This document shows, piece by piece, positions 7,013-8,330 of a DNA stretch of 8,330 nucleotides. The notes below the pieces were generated by a model that was not told the DNA's origin, made no database searches, and was given only the letters and a program-made list of their open reading frames with translations. How positions within the stretch are numbered: position 1 is the first letter of the stretch; each line of letters begins with the position of its first letter. The stretch is from contig JANNGR010000312.1 in assembly GCA_031403955.1 (NCBI GenBank), positions 1 through 8,330 on the forward strand, read 5' to 3'. Position numbers and translations under genes: made by a program. The stretch comes from CAISIP01 sp031403955 (GTDB lineage: Bacteria > Pseudomonadota > Gammaproteobacteria > Burkholderiales > Burkholderiaceae_C).

Positions 7013-7018
7013 TAAAAT
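7013..7018 (+). promoter_or_regulatory. Possible -10 box for ppnP-argG
   Basis: TAAAAT differs from the sigma-70 consensus TATAAT at one position and stands in the only AT-rich patch of the 77-nt gap before ppnP. It would place a transcription start near 7025, about 40 nt before the ppnP ATG. No recognisable -35 hexamer is found 16-18 nt upstream, so this is tentative. Confidence 0.3.
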
Positions 7019-7050
7019 TCGCGGTCGATCACAAAAATGCAGCGCCGAAC

Positions 7051-7062
7051 CCGGGCGCCCGG
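7051..7062. repeat. 12-bp perfect palindrome just before the ppnP start
   Basis: CCGGGCGCCCGG is its own reverse complement and ends 4 nt before the ppnP ATG at 7067, where a ribosome-binding site would be expected; none is visible. As RNA it could form only a short 4-bp stem with a 4-nt loop. It might be an operator or simply GC-rich chance sequence. Confidence 0.4.
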
Positions 7063-7066
7063 CCCC

Positions 7067-7384
7067 ATGACCACCGAAAAAATCGACGGCGTGTCCGTCA
7101 CCACCAAGGCCAGCGTCTACTTCGACGGCAAGTGTGTGAGCCATGCCATCACCTATCCGGACGGAACGAAAAAATCGGTCGGCGTAATCCTGCCGGCCAA
7201 ATTGACTTTCAGCACCGGCGCGCCGGAGATCATGGAATGCGTTGGCGGCGCCTGCGAATACCGGCTCGCTGGCAGCGACACTTGGCTCAAGTCCGTAGCC
7301 GGCGAGAAGTTCGGCGTCGGCGCGAACACCACCTTCGATATCCGCGTCACCGAGCCCTACCACTATATTTGCCACTACGCTTAA
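7067..7384 (+). CDS. ppnP: Pyrimidine/purine nucleoside phosphorylase
   Basis: PpnP (formerly YaiE/DUF1255) is a small cupin-fold enzyme that phosphorolyses a range of pyrimidine and purine nucleosides in nucleotide salvage. The 105-residue product shows the family pattern: ASVYFDGKCVSH (15-26), the conserved KKSVGVILPAKLTFSTGAPEIMEC segment (35-58), YRLAGSDTW (65-73), and the C-terminal FDIRVTEPYHYICHY (90-104), comparable to the E. coli ending EPTSYLCRYL. I chose the ATG at 7067; an in-frame ATG at 7037 would add ten unconserved residues read across the GC palindrome. No good ribosome-binding site is visible for either. The gene ends with TAA and lies 17 nt before argG. Nucleoside salvage does not directly explain its link with arginine synthesis. 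Confidence 0.93.
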   Translation: MTTEKIDGVSVTTKASVYFDGKCVSHAITYPDGTKKSVGVILPAKLTFSTGAPEIMECVGGACEYRLAGSDTWLKSVAGEKFGVGANTTFDIRVTEPYHYICHYA

Positions 7385-7401
7385 GCGCGGGAATCCGAAC
7401 C

Positions 7402-8330
7402 ATGGCCACCATTCTTCAACACCTTCCGGCCGGCCAGAAAGTCGGTATCGCTTTTTCTGGTGGCCTCGACACCAGCGCCGCACTGCACTGGATGCGCAAC
7501 AAAGGCGCGATTCCTTATGCCTATACCGCCAACCTGGGCCAGCCGGATGAGGCCGATTACGACGAGATTCCGCGCAAGGCACTGCAATACGGCGCCGAAC
7601 TTGCAAGGCTGATTGATTGCCGCACCCAGCTCGCGGTCGAGGGCATTGCGGCGCTGCAAAGCGGCGCCTTTCACATTTCCACCGCCGGCGTTACCTACTT
7701 CAACACCACGCCACTGGGGCGCGCTGTCACCGGCACCATGCTGGTGGCGGCGATGAAAGAAGACGACGTCAATATCTGGGGCGACGGCAGCACCTTCAAG
7801 GGCAACGACATCGAGCGTTTCTACCGCTACGGTCTGCTCACCAACCCGAACCTGAAAATCTACAAGCCATGGCTCGACCAGTTGTTCATTGACGAACTCG
7901 GTGGGCGCGCCGAGATGTCGGCCTTCATGACGCGAGCCGGCTTCGGTTACAAAATGTCGGCCGAGAAGGCATATTCGACCGACTCGAACATGCTCGGCGC
8001 AACCCACGAGGCCAAAGACCTCGAACACCTCAGCAGCGGCATGAAAATCGTGCAACCCATAATGGGTGTCGCGTTCTGGCGCGACGATGTGGCGGTCAAG
8101 GCCGAAGAAGTGACGCTGCGTTTTGAAGAGGGTCGCCCGGTCGCGCTGAATGGCGTCGAATACACCGGCCTGGTGGAGCTGATTCTGGAAGCCAACCGCA
8201 TCGGCGGCCGGCATGGCCTGGGAATGAGCGACCAGATCGAAAACCGCATCATTGAAGCGAAAAGCCGCGGCATCTACGAAGCGCCCGGGCTGGCGCTGCT
8301 GTTCATCGCCTACGAGCGCCTGGTCACCGG
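7402..8330 (+). CDS. argG: Argininosuccinate synthase, 5' part
   Basis: ArgG joins citrulline and aspartate using ATP to make argininosuccinate, the next-to-last step of arginine synthesis. The first 309 codons lie in the window and the gene runs off the right edge; the full protein should be about 445 residues. It begins MATILQHLPAGQKVGIAFSG, with the ATP-binding P-loop AFSGGLDTS at 17-25. Further landmarks are YAYTANLGQPDE, TYFNTTPLGRAVTGTMLV, NIWGDGSTFKGNDIERFYRYGLL, EKAYSTDSNMLGATHEAKDLE and the late segment NRIGGRHGLGMSDQIENRI. These place it in the long E. coli-type ArgG subgroup rather than the shorter form of about 400 residues. A GGGA lies about 9 nt before the ATG. No frameshift or internal stop is seen. 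Probably co-transcribed with ppnP. Confidence 0.97.
   Translation, partial: MATILQHLPAGQKVGIAFSGGLDTSAALHWMRNKGAIPYAYTANLGQPDEADYDEIPRKALQYGAELARLIDCRTQLAVEGIAALQSGAFHISTAGVTYFNTTPLGRAVTGTMLVAAMKEDDVNIWGDGSTFKGNDIERFYRYGLLTNPNLKIYKPWLDQLFIDELGGRAEMSAFMTRAGFGYKMSAEKAYSTDSNMLGATHEAKDLEHLSSGMKIVQPIMGVAFWRDDVAVKAEEVTLRFEEGRPVALNGVEYTGLVELILEANRIGGRHGLGMSDQIENRIIEAKSRGIYEAPGLALLFIAYERLVT

Noticed and set aside
6563..7606. A folC fusion protein of nearly 800 residues with a long N-terminal extension
   Set aside because: The family N-terminus begins at 6562. The upstream open frame is antisense to the ArsC-like gene, ppnP and the argG start, and shows no domain I recognise.
7381..8214. Long minus-strand open frame opposite argG
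   Set aside because: argG is unmistakable on the plus strand; long antisense frames are common in GC-rich genes. The same holds for long plus-strand frames opposite gltX (467-1216) and purF (2481-3290, 3309-4106).

Overview
The window is a stretch of ordinary biosynthetic and housekeeping genes from a GC-rich (about 60% by eye) betaproteobacterium. Burkholderiales, perhaps near Comamonadaceae, is the likeliest placement. This rests on the protein sequences (PurF, MetZ and GltX look betaproteobacterial) and on the gene order folC - SPOR protein - cvpA - purF - metZ, which is familiar from that order. I see no tRNA, rRNA, CRISPR array, insertion sequence, phage gene or toxin/defence gene.

Positions 1-6562 hold a minus-strand gene run, read right to left: folC (folylpolyglutamate/dihydrofolate synthase), a DedD-like SPOR-domain membrane protein, cvpA, purF (first step of purine synthesis), metZ (O-succinylhomoserine sulfhydrylase, methionine synthesis) and gltX (glutamyl-tRNA synthetase). 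The gaps are 10, 12, 37, 5 and 14 nt, so this is very probably one transcription unit. Folate one-carbon units, purine synthesis and methionine synthesis are linked pathways; the other genes are general housekeeping.

Positions 6609-8330 are read rightwards, divergently from folC: a small ArsC/Spx/YffB-like thioredoxin-fold protein, ppnP (pyrimidine/purine nucleoside phosphorylase) and the first about 309 codons of argG (argininosuccinate synthase), which runs off the right edge. ppnP and argG are 17 nt apart and probably co-transcribed, with a possible -10 box before ppnP.

The most notable observation is at the left edge. gltX stops at a TAA (107-109) after about 396 residues, short of the usual 460-470. 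The same reading frame, with no shift, continues to the window edge and still encodes recognisable GltX C-terminal sequence (ending LKMPQLAKAVR), interrupted only by a second stop, TAG, at 80-82. This looks like two nonsense changes in an otherwise conserved anticodon-binding domain. It could be recent pseudogenisation, stop readthrough or base-call error. TAA and TAG both serve as true stops in neighbouring genes, so genome-wide codon reassignment is unlikely. I found no convincing new multi-gene system.
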